Counted from the first letter of the stretch, positions 1-6,365 are shown. The stretch: DNA of 8,653 bases from an uncultured Pseudorhodobacter sp. (GCA_937910975.1 CALEMZ010000183.1:1-8653); one strand, 5' to 3'. The notes: generated from the sequence alone by a model not told the origin. Translations and numbers: made by a program.

Positions 1-1131
1 GCGCAGCACCTCATCCGACAGGCGTCCGCGCAATTGTACCATGCCACTTTCATCCAGAGCGGCGGTGAACTCGGCTGGGCCGGATTGGTTGGCCGAGGGT
101 TTGCGTGGTAGCGTTGCATCCAGCGAAAAGACGGGCGGCAATTGTGCCTGCAACTCGCCGATAATACGGTCAAAATCGGCCTGCGAGGCTTCCACGGAAG
201 CCACTAGCGAGATATCGGCATCGGAGAAGGTGATGGTGCCCGCACCAAGGTCTTTGATTGCCTTGATCCCAACTTCGGCGGCATCAGCCCAGCGGGGGGT
301 GGGCACGCCAAGGCCGATGGTGCAGGCAGTTTTGGCCGCAACCCCGGCGGACGTGCCTGCCGCCAAAATCCGGACGACAGCCCTTTCGGTATCGGCCGAG
401 CAGGCATCAAACCGCGCGCCAGCCTCATCTTTTACGAATCGCAAGGTGAAGGGGGTGAGCACCGGGCGCGGGGCCGAAATGTTCATCTTGACCGACAGGC
501 CTTCGGGGGCAAGGCGGGCAAGTTCACTTTCCAGTTTCCGCTTTTCAGCGGTGCTGGCGGAAATGGCGGTGATTTCCACCAGATCCGCCGAAACCGAGAT
601 TTTGGAACGCGGCAGCAGGCGTAGCGCGGCAAGCCCGAATTTCAGCGCAGCGTCCCAGCCTTTGGGGGCGGCATAGTCGGCACTTTCGAGCATATCGGAG
701 ACCTGCGCGCCTTTGGTCAGGCTGGCCACGCTTACCGTCAGGCTGGCATCGACCATTTTGCCTGGCACAAGGCCGATGAGGGAAACACCGTCATCATTGC
801 GCAGAATTTCAACCGAGAATCGCGGGGCCTCGACTGCCCGCATTGCGGTCACTTCCAGCTGGTCACGTACGCGGGCTGCCTGCACTACGGTGCCCGCCAT
901 ACTTACAACGCGAAAACGTGCGGCCTCGTTCGGAGCGGTGCCAAGAAGCCGGACTTGCAGGCCATTTGTTTCAACCGTGACCCAAGTGATGCCATCATCG
1001 AGAAAGCGCGAGGTCACAGCCGCCGCGGAACGGCTTTCGATGGCCAGGGCTGACCACCGCGCGCCAAGCGTAGCCAGAAATGCCGCGACGAGAACCGCGG
1101 CGATGGTGAGAATTGTTTTGCGTAGGTGCAT
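1..1131 (-). CDS. OmpA-family / BON-like repeat membrane-anchored protein (3' end outside window)
   Basis: The reading frame is open from an ATG at 1131 to the left edge, giving the first 377 residues. Residues 5-24 form a hydrophobic segment after a short basic start (MHLRKTILTI), so an uncleaved N-terminal anchor or signal peptide is likely, placing the rest in the periplasm. The remainder is built from repeated BON-like units of the form V-x-L-x-G-x-x-(P/S) followed by a helix: near residues 58-75, 116-133, 181-205, 307-330 and 365-377. Alphaproteobacterial proteins of this kind usually end in a C-terminal OmpA peptidoglycan-binding domain, which would lie outside the window, so that part of the name is inference. 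The gene follows ubiA by 57 bp on the same strand with no hairpin between, so co-transcription is likely. The ribosome site is weak (AAGAAG, 8 nt before ATG). The exact role is unknown; envelope or peptidoglycan association is a guess from the fold. Confidence 0.72.
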   Translation of the reverse strand, partial: MHLRKTILTIAAVLVAAFLATLGARWSALAIESRSAAAVTSRFLDDGITWVTVETNGLQVRLLGTAPNEAARFRVVSMAGTVVQAARVRDQLEVTAMRAVEAPRFSVEILRNDDGVSLIGLVPGKMVDASLTVSVASLTKGAQVSDMLESADYAAPKGWDAALKFGLAALRLLPRSKISVSADLVEITAISASTAEKRKLESELARLAPEGLSVKMNISAPRPVLTPFTLRFVKDEAGARFDACSADTERAVVRILAAGTSAGVAAKTACTIGLGVPTPRWADAAEVGIKAIKDLGAGTITFSDADISLVASVEASQADFDRIIGELQAQLPPVFSLDATLPRKPSANQSGPAEFTAALDESGMVQLRGRLSDEVLR

Positions 1132-1188
1132 TAGACCACTTCTTGCGGCGCCTGATTGTTCCTTAGGCCCTTGAGCAGCTGGGATCAA

Positions 1189-2163
1189 TCAGAGCAATGC
1201 CGAACAGGCAAGAAACAGCGCAGGAATAAGCCCCGTGTTTCGGTTGGAGCGGAAAAGCGCGAGGCATTTGGCCGGATCTGTCGTGTCCAACCGGGTCAAT
1301 TGCCATGCCATATGCCAGCCAAAACCCCAAATTCCGATCAGCGCAACCAGAAGTTTTGGCAAGCTTGGCTCCGTGGGCAAGAGGGCCATGAGGGTGGCTG
1401 CGGTCATCAACAAGACGGAGGTTGCAAGAAAGCCGCGCAGCCATGGCAGGCTGTTGCGATCGCCAAAAAGCCGCGCGGTGGATTTGACGCCAATCAGGGC
1501 GTCATCCTCTTTATCCTGATGGGCATAGATCGTGTCATAAAACAGCGTCCAAGCGATGCCGGAAAACCATAGCACAATGGCCGCCGCGCCCAGAGAGCCG
1601 GAATGAGCTGTCCAGGCTATCAGCGCCCCCCAGTTGAACGCGAGGCCGAGAAAGATCTGCGGCCACCACGTAAAACGTTTGGCGAAAGGGTAGATGACGA
1701 CCAGCGCCAATGAGGCGATGCCAAGCGCGATGGTGGGCGCGTTATAGGAAAACAGGATAAGCGCTGATAGCACGGCCTGCGCGGCCATCCACAGAATCGC
1801 TTGTTTGACGGTAACTTGGCCAGAAGGTATCGGCCTGCTTTTGGTGCGGGCGACGGCGGCATCATATTCGCGGTCGGAGATGTCATTCCAGGTGCAGCCT
1901 GCACCCCGCATCAGGAAGGCACCTATCACGCAGCCGCCCGCGATCCATGCATCCCAAGCGCGATAGCCTAGCGGATCCGCCGCAGCGGCAAGGGCCAGAC
2001 CCCAAAAGCAGGGAATCAGCAGCAGCCATGTGCCTATGGGCCTGTCGGCGCGGCTCAGGCGCAGATAGGGGCGAGAGGGGGGCGGGGCAAAGCGATCCAC
2101 CCAATTGCCGGCGGGGGCATCGGCAACGCTTGTGGCCTCTGGCTTTTGGCTCTCGGCGGTCAT
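1189..2163 (-). CDS. ubiA: 4-hydroxybenzoate octaprenyltransferase UbiA
   Basis: Encodes a 324-residue integral membrane prenyltransferase that attaches a polyprenyl chain to 4-hydroxybenzoate in ubiquinone synthesis. Both aspartate-rich, Mg-diphosphate-binding motifs of the UbiA superfamily are visible: NDISDREYD at 93-101 (NDxxDxxxD) and DTIYAHQDKEDD at 210-221 (DxxYAxxDxxDD). About eight or nine hydrophobic segments follow from residue 45 to the end, and the length matches the family. The start is ATG at 2163: it is preceded by AGGGGG six bases upstream, and the protein begins with a typical soluble leader (MTAESQKPEA). The frame stays open far upstream, to 3108, but that part is antisense to rsmE and the next gene and is not coding. 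The gene is divergent from rsmE with only 12 bp between start codons. UbiA of ubiquinone synthesis is favoured over related enzymes (haem O synthase, chlorophyll synthase) by the motif wording and the context. Confidence 0.95.
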   Translation of the reverse strand: MTAESQKPEATSVADAPAGNWVDRFAPPPSRPYLRLSRADRPIGTWLLLIPCFWGLALAAAADPLGYRAWDAWIAGGCVIGAFLMRGAGCTWNDISDREYDAAVARTKSRPIPSGQVTVKQAILWMAAQAVLSALILFSYNAPTIALGIASLALVVIYPFAKRFTWWPQIFLGLAFNWGALIAWTAHSGSLGAAAIVLWFSGIAWTLFYDTIYAHQDKEDDALIGVKSTARLFGDRNSLPWLRGFLATSVLLMTAATLMALLPTEPSLPKLLVALIGIWGFGWHMAWQLTRLDTTDPAKCLALFRSNRNTGLIPALFLACSALL

Positions 2164-2175
2164 AAGTTGCCCCCT

Positions 2176-2904
2176 ATGGCAGATACGAAAATCAGACTCT
2201 TTGTAGATCAGCCGCTTGGGGCGGGGCAAGTCATTGCCCTGAATGAGGGGCAAGCCAATTACCTTTTTGCGGTGATGCGCCTTGGCGTGGGTGCTGCAAT
2301 TCGGGTTTTCAATGGCCGGGATGGTGAATGGCGGGCCGAGGTGGCCGAGGCAGGCAAGCGCAAAGGCTTGCTGATGTGCGATGTGCAGACCGCGCCTTTG
2401 CAGATGCCGCCCGACCTGTGGCTGCTGTTTGCGCCGATCAAAAAGGCGCGTACGGATTTTATTGTGGAAAAGGCGACGGAGCTGGGCGCGGCGCGGGTGA
2501 TCCCGGTTCAGACCCGTTTCACCAATGCCGATCGTATTCGCATCGACAAGCTGCGCGCCCATGCGGTGGAGGCGGCGGAGCAATGCGGTGGCACTTATGT
2601 GCCACAGGTGGATGAGGTGGTGCCGCTGGAAAAATTGCTGGCCAATTGGCCTGCTGAGCGTCGGATCTTGTGGTGCAATGAGCATCTTGCGGGCGTTGCC
2701 GAGGCTTTGCCGGATGGCGGGGAGGTCGGCCCTTGGGCGATTCTGATCGGGCCTGAGGGCGGCTTTTCCGAGGCCGAACAAGCGCGCCTTGCTGCGATGC
2801 CGCAGGTGGTGCAGGCTAGCCTTGGCCCACGTATTTTGCGCGCTGATACGGCGGCGGTTGCGGCACTCACGCTTTGGCAGGCGCAGCTGGGGGATTGGCG
2901 GTGA
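2176..2904 (+). CDS. rsmE: 16S rRNA (uracil-1498-N3)-methyltransferase RsmE
   Basis: Encodes 242 residues, the usual length for RsmE, a SAM-dependent SPOUT methyltransferase that makes m3U1498 in helix 44 of 16S rRNA. An N-terminal PUA-like RNA-binding domain covers about residues 1-72. The trefoil-knot domain carries EKATELG (98-104), EQCGG (135-139, close to the usual EQSxR), IGPEGGFSEAE (191-201) and LGPRILRADTA (216-226); the last two form the knotted SAM pocket. ATG 2176 is chosen because it is the first ATG and fits the family N-terminus. An in-frame TTG at 2146 would run into the divergent ubiA coding region. No Shine-Dalgarno sequence precedes ATG 2176: the 12 bases before it are the ubiA ribosome site read on the other strand. 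The gene heads a rightward cluster, with the next gene overlapping its stop as GTGA. Confidence 0.94.
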   Translation: MADTKIRLFVDQPLGAGQVIALNEGQANYLFAVMRLGVGAAIRVFNGRDGEWRAEVAEAGKRKGLLMCDVQTAPLQMPPDLWLLFAPIKKARTDFIVEKATELGAARVIPVQTRFTNADRIRIDKLRAHAVEAAEQCGGTYVPQVDEVVPLEKLLANWPAERRILWCNEHLAGVAEALPDGGEVGPWAILIGPEGGFSEAEQARLAAMPQVVQASLGPRILRADTAAVAALTLWQAQLGDWR

Positions 2905-3452
2905 GCATGATCCGCCCCGAAGTGCGAGAAGCTTTGTGGCGCTGGCGCGAGGTTTTGGCGACTGGCGCTTTGGCTGCGTTTGGGCTGTGGTTTGTCGCTT
3001 TGGGTGGGTTTTTGCTGGTGCCTCTGGGGGGCGTTCTGGTCGTTCTGGCGGCGGGTCTTGGGTTGCTTGCGCTGCGCCGTCTGCGGTTTGCGCAAACGGG
3101 GCAGGCACCGGGGGTGGTGGAGCTGGATGAGGGCCAGATCAGCTATTTCGGGCCAAGTTTCGGCGGTGCGGTGGCGCTGCGCGAACTGGTGGAACTGCGG
3201 CTCATTACCGCCTCAGGGCAGCGGATGTGGCGGCTCAAACAACAAGACGGACAGGCGCTATTGATCCCCGTGGAGGCGTTGGGTGCAGAGCGGCTGTTTG
3301 ATGCCTTTGCAAGCTTGCCGGGCATGGATACCCGCACTTTGGTGGCGGCCCTTTCGCCGGAACATGGTGCGGTGGCCGCATCGCGTGCCCTTGCGGTGGC
3401 CGCTGACACCCGCGTGATTTGGCGGCATCCTGCGCGTGCGGTCTTGACTTGA
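2901..3452 (+). CDS. Small two-helix membrane protein of unknown function
   Basis: I do not recognise this protein beyond resemblance to conserved hypothetical proteins of Rhodobacteraceae. It is 183 residues from GTG 2901, or 181 from ATG 2907. GTG is preferred because GGGGGA (2889-2894) lies six bases upstream of it and because GTGA overlaps the rsmE stop, which suggests translational coupling. From the GTG start, two hydrophobic segments (about residues 18-36 and 38-58, rich in Leu, Val, Gly and Ala) form a helical hairpin, followed by basic residues (RRLRF). The C-terminal ~120 residues look soluble and probably cytosolic by the positive-inside rule. They include a short beta-rich stretch (about 75-120) of the type seen in membrane-linked PH-like or DUF domains, and an Ala-rich tail. 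No catalytic motif or cysteine is visible. It sits between rsmE and gshA, 56 bp before gshA, and is probably co-transcribed with both. Function is unknown. Confidence 0.8.
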   Translation: MSMIRPEVREALWRWREVLATGALAAFGLWFVALGGFLLVPLGGVLVVLAAGLGLLALRRLRFAQTGQAPGVVELDEGQISYFGPSFGGAVALRELVELRLITASGQRMWRLKQQDGQALLIPVEALGAERLFDAFASLPGMDTRTLVAALSPEHGAVAASRALAVAADTRVIWRHPARAVLT

Positions 3453-3508
3453 GCGCGTCAAGCCGACAGGTCTGACGCTGAAGTATTCGGCAAGATCGGA
3501 ACCATCTC

Positions 3509-4855
3509 ATGTCTATCCCTCAATCTGGCGGCGGGCCGATCGAAAGCTTTGATCAATTGGCGGCCTATATGGAAAGCGGCTGCAAGCCTGCCTCCGACTG
3601 GCTGATCGGGACCGAGCATGAGAAGTTCGGCTTTTTGACCGATACCCATGCCCCCTTGCCCTATGACGGCGCGCGGTCGGTGCGGGCGATGCTGGAAGGC
3701 TTGCGCGATGGCTTTGGCTGGGAGCCTGTGACCGAGCAGGGCCATCTGATCGGCCTGCAGCGCAATGGCGCGAATGTCAGTTTGGAACCGGGGGGACAGT
3801 TTGAACTTTCGGGCGCGCCCTTGGCGACGATTGGCCAGACGGCGGCGGAGCTGGACAACCATCTGGCAGAGGTGGCGCAGGTCGCTGGCCCCATGGGGGT
3901 AGGTTTCCTCGGCGTGGGTGCAGCCCCGATCTGGACGCATGAGCAGATGGACCGGATGCCCAAGGGGCGTTACCGGCTGATGACCGAATACATGGGCCAT
4001 GTTGGCACCCATGGCACCCAGATGATGTACCGCACCAGCACCGTGCAGGTGAACCTCGATTTCGCGTCTGAGGCCGATATGGTCAAGAAGATGCGGGTGG
4101 CGATTGCGTTGCAGCCAGTGGCGACGGCGCTTTTTGCCTCTTCGCCCTTCTTTGAGGGGCAGTTAAACGGGCATAAAAGCTGGCGGTCGCGCATCTGGCG
4201 AGGGCTTGATGGCTCGCGCACGGGTATGCTGCCTTTCGTGTTTGAAGACGGCATGGGCTTTCAACGCTATGTTGATTGGGTGCTGGATGTCCCGATGTAT
4301 TTTGTTTATCGCGATGGCAAATATATCAATGCCTTGGGCCAGTCTTTCCGCGCTTTCCTCAAGGGAGAATTGCCAGCATTACCGGGTGAGAAGCCGACGC
4401 TTTCCGATTGGGCTGACCATATGACAACCGTCTTCCCCGAAGCGCGGGTAAAGAAATACATCGAAATGCGCGGTGCCGATATGGGCAGCCGCGATTACAC
4501 GGTGGCCTTGCCCGCGTTTTGGGTGGGGCTGATGTATGACAGCGCCGCGCTGGATGTCGCTTGGGATATGGTGAAGGGATTTGACGCAGAGACCCGCGAA
4601 GGGCTGCGCGTGGCGGCCTCGGTATCGGGGCTTCAGGCCGAGGCGTGCGGCGTAAAGCTAGCCGATCTGGCGCGGGCGGCGGTTGGGCTTTCCCATGCCG
4701 GGTTGGCGGCGCGCGGGCATGGCGAGGAGGCCTATCTCGCCCCGCTCGCCGAAAGTCTGAAAACCGGGATCACACAGGCTGACCGCTATTTGTCGCTGTA
4801 TCACGGTGAATGGGGCGGCGATCTGGACCGCATTTACGCGGCTGCGCAGCTGTAA
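3509..4855 (+). CDS. gshA: Glutamate-cysteine ligase, class 3 (plant/alphaproteobacterial type)
   Basis: Encodes 448 residues of the GCS2 family, the ATP-dependent enzyme joining the gamma-carboxyl of glutamate to cysteine, the first and usually rate-limiting step of glutathione synthesis. Family signatures include GTEHEKFGF (34-42), LEPGGQFELSGAPL (92-105), MPKGRY (150-155), TVQVNLDF (178-185), RTGMLPFVFEDGMGF (237-251), EMRGAD (319-324) and ALPAFWVGL (333-341). These match the plant chloroplast enzyme rather than E. coli GshA. Only two cysteines are present, C25 and C380. Positions aligned from memory to the plant regulatory cysteines carry Ala112, Ser177, Ala275, Ala290 and Val332 (see findings). 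ATG 3509 is supported by the family start; the ribosome site is weak (GGAA about nine bases upstream). It is probably the last gene of the rsmE cluster, ending 14 bases before a strong hairpin. EgtA-like ergothioneine ligases are more distant relatives and less likely. Confidence 0.95.
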   Translation: MSIPQSGGGPIESFDQLAAYMESGCKPASDWLIGTEHEKFGFLTDTHAPLPYDGARSVRAMLEGLRDGFGWEPVTEQGHLIGLQRNGANVSLEPGGQFELSGAPLATIGQTAAELDNHLAEVAQVAGPMGVGFLGVGAAPIWTHEQMDRMPKGRYRLMTEYMGHVGTHGTQMMYRTSTVQVNLDFASEADMVKKMRVAIALQPVATALFASSPFFEGQLNGHKSWRSRIWRGLDGSRTGMLPFVFEDGMGFQRYVDWVLDVPMYFVYRDGKYINALGQSFRAFLKGELPALPGEKPTLSDWADHMTTVFPEARVKKYIEMRGADMGSRDYTVALPAFWVGLMYDSAALDVAWDMVKGFDAETREGLRVAASVSGLQAEACGVKLADLARAAVGLSHAGLAARGHGEEAYLAPLAESLKTGITQADRYLSLYHGEWGGDLDRIYAAAQL

Positions 4856-4869
4856 TTTTTTCGCGGCAG

Positions 4870-4894
4870 GTTTGGGGGGCTTGGCCCCCCAAAC
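4870..4894. terminator. Perfect GC-rich hairpin between convergent gshA and CDGSH gene
   Basis: GTTTGGGGGGC (4870-4880), loop TTG, then GCCCCCCAAAC (4884-4894) form a perfect 11-bp stem with a 3-base loop. It sits between the gshA stop (4855) and the stop of the opposing CDGSH gene (4897), so it could stop transcription from both sides. Neither strand has a T-run just after the stem: on the plus strand T6 lies upstream (4856-4861) instead. It is therefore not a textbook intrinsic terminator. It may act as a bidirectional attenuator, a Rho-assisted end or an mRNA 3'-end stabiliser. Confidence 0.6.
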
Positions 4895-4896
4895 AG

Positions 4897-5139
4897 TCAC
4901 AACGCCTTATGCGACCCGTCGCAAAGCGGCGCTTTGGCGGAATGTTTACAGCCGCAAAAGAACACCTTCTTGCTTTCCTCCGCCGTGTATTTGATCGGCG
5001 CGAAGCCGGAGCCTTTGTGCGACCCATCGCAAAAGGGCTGCTTGGCCGATTGCCCGCAAGCGCACCAGAAATAGGTCTTGCCTGCCTCCACCTCTACTGG
5101 AAAGGGGGCTTTTTGCGCGATGTTTGGCGTTTCGGTCAT
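4897..5139 (-). CDS. Dual CDGSH iron-sulfur domain protein
   Basis: A small 80-residue protein carrying two complete CDGSH motifs, each with three Cys and one His that ligate a [2Fe-2S] cluster: C26-x-C28-x8-C37-DGS-H41 and C62-x-C64-x8-C73-DGS-H77. This tandem form resembles the MiNT/CISD3 class, which carries two clusters per polypeptide. There is no signal peptide or membrane helix, so it should be cytosolic. The likely role is redox or Fe-S transfer; the partner is not known. The start is ATG 5139, whose ATGA overlaps the stop of the upstream AhpD-like gene, indicating translational coupling; GGA lies about eight bases before it. A TTG at 5151 is a possible but less likely start. The gene converges on gshA across a hairpin. 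Confidence 0.92.
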   Translation of the reverse strand: MTETPNIAQKAPFPVEVEAGKTYFWCACGQSAKQPFCDGSHKGSGFAPIKYTAEESKKVFFCGCKHSAKAPLCDGSHKAL

Positions 5140-5744
5140 GTGTGGTTCCAATCATCTGGGTTTTCAGAATTGTTGGGCGAGAGGCCGAGAATGTCGCCCT
5201 CGGTTGAGCAGCCCAACCCCAAGACTGTGCGGTTGGCATAGCCGAAATAGGCGCTGACCTGATTGATCTCAAGTATCTCGCCGTCCGACCAGCCTGTGCC
5301 ACGCATCGCGGCGATATCAACCTTGGTCAGGCTTGCGGGCGCTTCGGTCAGCTTGCGCACATAGGACATGGCGACCTGCTCCCGAGCGTTCAATCCGCAA
5401 GAGGAGACATGCAGTGCCTCCATGCCTGCGCGGATTATTCTAGTTCGTGCGTCATCTTTCAGTAAACGTTGGAGGCCTGCGAAATGATGTTCCACGCAAT
5501 AGTCGCATTGATTGAGGAGGGAGACCCAAACGCCCAAAGTTTCTAAGAACCACTTCGGCACGGTGTTGGCTGTGTGGTGGATGGTGCCCTTATACATCGC
5601 CATATGCGCCTCCATCGTATGGGGGCGAAGCGAGTGCATCATCATGATATTGTCGACATTATCCCCCGGCCCTTTGACGCGATCGTAAAGCTGGCGCAGC
5701 TTTCCGGTGGAGTCCTCGTAGGGGATGGTCTCGATCCAGGGCAT
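5136..5744 (-). CDS. AhpD-like / carboxymuconolactone decarboxylase family protein (peroxidase-related)
   Basis: A protein of about 202 residues in the AhpD/CMD all-helical fold, of the type named 'peroxidase-related enzyme'. The active-site pattern of AhpD is complete: E68, eleven residues, C80-x2-C83, three residues, H87 (QCDYCVEHH). This suggests a thiol-disulfide relay, for example alkyl hydroperoxide reduction; the true substrate is unknown. The position between the two cysteines that is His in mycobacterial AhpD is Tyr82 here. Two starts are possible. ATG 5744 is chosen because GGAG lies eight bases upstream; ATG 5750 is only two bases from that GGAG and would add Met-Ser. The stop overlaps the next start as ATGA, so it is almost certainly co-translated with the dual-CDGSH protein. 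The C-terminus is polar (NPDDWNHT). Promoter signals in the spacer upstream are not clear. Confidence 0.87.
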   Translation of the reverse strand: MPWIETIPYEDSTGKLRQLYDRVKGPGDNVDNIMMMHSLRPHTMEAHMAMYKGTIHHTANTVPKWFLETLGVWVSLLNQCDYCVEHHFAGLQRLLKDDARTRIIRAGMEALHVSSCGLNAREQVAMSYVRKLTEAPASLTKVDIAAMRGTGWSDGEILEINQVSAYFGYANRTVLGLGCSTEGDILGLSPNNSENPDDWNHT

Positions 5745-5750
5745 AGACAT

Positions 5751-5993
5751 GTCTCCGCTTTTGGTGGGGAGAAGGTGGCACAGGCCAAGGGCTTAGCGCA
5801 ACTGTGGTAATTCCCGGCGCGCAAGCCGAGGGGGATTGCCACTCTGAAATGCGCAGTGCACGCACATCACCCGAATATACCGCCAATTTGGAGTGTTGGC
5901 GCGAATCTCAGGGCTGAAGTATGGTAAATGTGACTCGCACAAGCCTCGCGGGCCGTCTCGCCCTATGGGCACATCCTCTGGGAGGAATAAGCT
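5751..5993. other. Divergent spacer between the AhpD-like operon and the GYD gene
   Basis: This 243-bp stretch contains no convincing ORF. It must hold the promoters for both flanking transcription units. Visible are the weak rightward promoter-like pair near 5896-5925, an imperfect dyad ATGxGC...GCxCAT at 5849-5867 centred near GTGCAC, and the strong GYD ribosome site at its right end. No leftward promoter could be picked by eye. Confidence 0.45.
5896..5925 (+). promoter_or_regulatory. Possible sigma-70-type promoter for the GYD gene
   Basis: TTGGCG (5896-5901), an 18-base spacer and TATGGT (5920-5925) make a modest match to -35/-10 elements. They lie about 70 bases before ATG 5994 in the spacer between divergent genes. 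The match is weak and found by eye. Confidence 0.25.
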
Positions 5994-6326
5994 ATGGCTA
6001 AATATATAATATCAGGAAACTATTCGGTTGATGGTGTTCGCGGTATGATCGCCAACCCATCCGACCGTGAAGCCGCTGTAAAGCCTTTGATCGCCGCCTC
6101 TGGTGGCAAGTTGCTGTCGTATTATGTCACTCTTGGCAAAACAGATTTTCAAATGGTGGTTGAAGGTGATGATATTGAAGGCGTCATGGCCGCGCTAATG
6201 GTTGCCGGATCTTCCGGCTCAGTTTCAAATTTGAGAACGGTGCAGGCATTTACGGCGGGCGAGTTTCTTGCGGTGCAAAAACGGGCAAAAGGAATGGCTG
6301 CCAGCTATAGCGCCCCCAATAAGTAG
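5994..6326 (+). CDS. GYD domain-containing protein
   Basis: A 110-residue protein of the GYD family: small ferredoxin-like alpha/beta proteins, often dimeric, without a settled biochemical role. The fold pattern is visible: a first strand (YIISGNYS, 4-11), a helix with KPLIAASGGKL (30-40), a strand pair YYVTLGKTDFQMVVEG (43-58), a second helix (IEGVMAALMVAG) and a last strand with LRTVQAFTAGEF (80-91). The eponymous G-x-Y-D site reads G48-K-T50-D51, so the Tyr is Thr here. A strong ribosome site, GGGAGG ending at 5985, precedes ATG 5994. The codon use looks less GC-rich than its neighbours. It appears monocistronic: divergent from the AhpD-like gene and converging on rimO with 23 bp between stops. 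A role in stress or detoxification is only suggested by neighbours. Confidence 0.85.
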   Translation: MAKYIISGNYSVDGVRGMIANPSDREAAVKPLIAASGGKLLSYYVTLGKTDFQMVVEGDDIEGVMAALMVAGSSGSVSNLRTVQAFTAGEFLAVQKRAKGMAASYSAPNK

Positions 6327-6341
6327 GTTTTGCTTCAACCT

Positions 6342-6365
6342 GGGGCGGGTTAGATGATCCGCCCC
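6342..6365. terminator. Weak hairpin at the GYD/rimO convergent junction
   Basis: GGGGCGG (6342-6348) pairs with CCGCCCC (6359-6365) around a 10-base loop that contains the rimO stop codon (6350-6352). No T-run follows on either strand. It is a plausible shared transcript end in a gap of only 23 bp, but evidence is limited to the stem. Confidence 0.3.

Noticed and set aside
41..676. 211-residue plus-strand frame at the left end, and 713-1174 likewise
   Set aside because: Both lie opposite the continuous OmpA/BON-like frame and have Ser/Ala/Arg-rich shadow composition.
2164..3108. Upstream extension of the ubiA frame (about 315 further residues on the minus strand)
   Set aside because: It is antisense to rsmE and the following gene, is rich in Arg, Pro and Gln in a low-complexity way, and UbiA is complete from ATG 2163.
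3455..3478. GCGTCA / TGACGC inverted repeat between the unknown membrane gene and gshA
   Set aside because: A 6-bp stem with a 12-base loop and no T-tract; too weak to call a terminator, and the genes are probably co-transcribed.
3458..4012. 184-residue minus-strand frame opposite gshA
   Set aside because: His/Arg/Gln-rich antisense shadow of a strongly conserved gene.
5140..5151. TTG 5151 as the start of the CDGSH protein
   Set aside because: ATG 5139 overlaps the upstream stop as ATGA and gives a typical family N-terminus; the extra four residues are not needed.
5849..5867. Imperfect dyad around GTGCAC in the divergent spacer as an operator
   Set aside because: Only five of nine possible pairs match, which is within chance for a spacer of this length; no regulator gene is nearby.
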